The notes under the pieces were generated by a model. It was not told the origin of the DNA and did not search any database. It saw nothing but the letters and a program-made list of their open reading frames with translations. Source: Planctomycetota bacterium (lineage in GTDB: Bacteria > Planctomycetota > UBA8742 > UBA2392). From it: 64,000 nucleotides of DNA. The stretch covers positions 48,664 to 112,663 of the forward strand of contig JADZFR010000015.1 in NCBI GenBank assembly GCA_020849795.1, read 5' to 3'. The position numbers and the translations under genes were made by a program. Below are positions 62,753-64,000 of the stretch, piece by piece (the stretch's first letter is position 1; each line of letters opens with the position of its first letter).

Positions 62753-64000
62753 CTATGAAGACTGGCGCCGCGCATCCTCGATGCGCTTTTCCAGCTCCGC
62801 CAGCCGCGCCTTCAGGCGCTGCTCGAAGCCCTGGTCGCCCGGCTCATAGAGCTTGCGACCGGCAATCTTGTCGGGCAGAAACGCTTCGGGTGAAAACCCG
62901 CCCTCAAAGTCGTGGGCGTAGTTGTAGCCCTTGCCATAGCCCAGTTCTTTCATCAGCCGGGTCGGTGCATTGCGGATGTTTAGCGGCACGGGCAGCTCGC
63001 CGGTTTCGACAATCACGGCGTGGGCCGCCATGCGGGCGCGGGCGGCGCTGTTCGACTTTGGCGCCAGCGCAAGGTAGCTGGCGAGTTGGCAGATCGTGTA
63101 CTCGGCTTCGGGCAGCCCGATGAAGTGCACAACATGGATGGCGCTGGCGGCCAGGTTCAATGCGCCGGGGTCGGCGTTGCCGATGTCTTCGCTGGCCAGG
63201 ATCGCCAGGCGCCGCACCACGAACTTGGGGTCCTCGCCTGCGGCCAGCATGCGCATCGCGTAGTAGATCGCCGCGTGGGGGTCACTGCCGCGCACGCTTT
63301 TGATCAGCGCGCTGGCCATGTCGTAATGCTCGTCGCCGGCTTTGTCGTATCGCAGCCGCCTTTCGCCCAGCGCGCGTTCCAGCACTTGACCCGTCAATAC
63401 TCGCTCGCCTTCGGGCATCGCGGCCAGCATGTCGGTGCCGGCTTCGACGGCCATCAAAAGGCGCCGCGCGTCGCCGCCGCTGTAGCGACGCAGCGCGCTT
63501 CGGCCATCGTCGGCAAGGGTCACGGGCTTGGGGGCCTGCGCCAGCGCGCGGTCGATCAACAGGTCCATGGCGGCATCGTCCAGGGGCCTGAGCACGTGGA
63601 CGCGGCAGCGTGACAACAGCGCGGCGTTGACTTCAAAGCTCGGGTTCTCGGTTGTCGCGCCGATCAGCGTGATCAAGCCGTCTTCGCTGGCGTGCAGCAG
63701 GCTGTCTTGCTGCGCCTTGTTGAAGCGGTGGATTTCGTCGATGAACACCAGTGTGGCTTTGCTTTCGCCGCCGAGGCGGGCCCGGGCGCGGTCAAGCAGC
63801 TCGCGCACGTCCTTTACGCCGCTGCTGGTGGCGCTCAGCGTTTCGAACGCGAGCCCGCTCTTTTGCGCGATCATGCGGGCCAAGGTGGTTTTGCCGGTGC
63901 CGGGCGGACCCCACAGAATCATGTTGCGCACAGTGGGCGCTGCGCCGGGCGCAGGATGCAGGATTGCATAGAGTGCCCCATCTGCACCCACGAGGTGCGA
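62753..64000 (-). CDS. rarA: Replication-associated recombination protein A (5' partial)
   Basis: The frame is open to the right edge, where S-H-L-V-G-A-D-G-A-L matches the start of the family's Q-E-H-L-x-G-x-x-G-x-L segment, so only the first 20-30 residues are missing. AAA+ motifs: Walker A W-G-P-P-G-T-G-K-T, Walker B L-V-F-I-D-E-I-H-R-F-N-K-A-Q-Q-D, sensor I G-A-T-T-E-N-P-S-F-E-V. The C-terminal domain has L-A-S-E-D-I-G-N-A-D-P and G-Y-G-K-G-Y-N-Y-A-H-D-F-E-G-G-F. RarA (MgsA/WRNIP1 homologue) acts at stalled replication forks with SSB and the clamp loader. Confidence 0.95.
   Translation of the reverse strand, partial: SHLVGADGALYAILHPAPGAAPTVRNMILWGPPGTGKTTLARMIAQKSGLAFETLSATSSGVKDVRELLDRARARLGGESKATLVFIDEIHRFNKAQQDSLLHASEDGLITLIGATTENPSFEVNAALLSRCRVHVLRPLDDAAMDLLIDRALAQAPKPVTLADDGRSALRRYSGGDARRLLMAVEAGTDMLAAMPEGERVLTGQVLERALGERRLRYDKAGDEHYDMASALIKSVRGSDPHAAIYYAMRMLAAGEDPKFVVRRLAILASEDIGNADPGALNLAASAIHVVHFIGLPEAEYTICQLASYLALAPKSNSAARARMAAHAVIVETGELPVPLNIRNAPTRLMKELGYGKGYNYAHDFEGGFSPEAFLPDKIAGRKLYEPGDQGFEQRLKARLAELEKRIEDARRQSS

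Overview
The window is a 64 kb stretch of a GC-rich (roughly 60-65 % by eye) Gram-negative-type bacterial chromosome. It carries Kdo-pathway arabinose-5-phosphate isomerase, phosphate-selective-type and other beta-barrel outer-membrane proteins, many lipoproteins, F-type ATPase, NADH dehydrogenase subunit G, an NtrB/NtrC-type sigma-54 system and RF2 with the classical +1 frameshift. A secreted prenyltransferase/squalene-oxidase-fold protein, giant PQQ-like propeller/TPR proteins, the DUF5939-type adenylate cyclase and scattered housekeeping genes fit an uncultured Planctomycetota-like lineage best. That assignment is an inference; no rRNA, tRNA, CRISPR array or intact insertion sequence was recognised.

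Layout. 1-2162: the tail of a dynamin-like GTPase and a TPR protein. 2201-5125 (minus): pyrH-frr-porin. 5264-7684 (plus): citrate synthase and dxr. 7691-12784 (minus): an XPB helicase, a 65-aa protein, a Helicase_C_3-type protein and a TPR lipoprotein, joined by 4-nt stop/start overlaps. 12785-13378: a gene-free region with a near-consensus sigma-54 promoter, inverted repeats resembling enhancer sites and strongly structured leader sequence. 13379-17943 (plus): outer-membrane barrel, sensor kinase, NtrC-type regulator and a periplasmic coiled-coil protein. 18067-21222: terpenoid-cyclase-fold secreted protein and prfB. 21411-28845: two family-5 solute-binding proteins, two permeases (both with unusual periplasmic inserts, no ATPase gene alongside) and bioD.

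28842-43996 (minus): adenylate cyclase, kdsD, a 1497-aa propeller-TPR-propeller protein, VanZ-like protein, PBP4-type carboxypeptidase, GNAT-like protein, a 1075-aa surface lipoprotein and two small lipoproteins. 44078-49156 (plus): methyltransferase, purC, purE, a 714-aa membrane/TPR protein and an ECF sigma factor. 49284-51549 (minus): a secreted Cys-rich protein and a membrane-anchored helical protein of lower GC. 51993-53801 (minus): nuoG. 53943-58312 (plus): an RND transporter with extra inserts and a DinB-like protein. 58321-62268 (minus): atpD and atpC interleaved with four small membrane proteins that all carry Pro/Gln/Gly/Tyr-rich N-terminal tails. 62431-64000: a small unknown gene and the 3' part of rarA.

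The most distinctive parts are (i) the envelope two-component operon with its sigma-54 promoter and structured leader, (ii) the atpD-TM2-TM2-atpC-RDD-DUF4190-like cluster, (iii) the coupled XPB operon, and (iv) the ABC importer with a coiled-coil insert in its permease.
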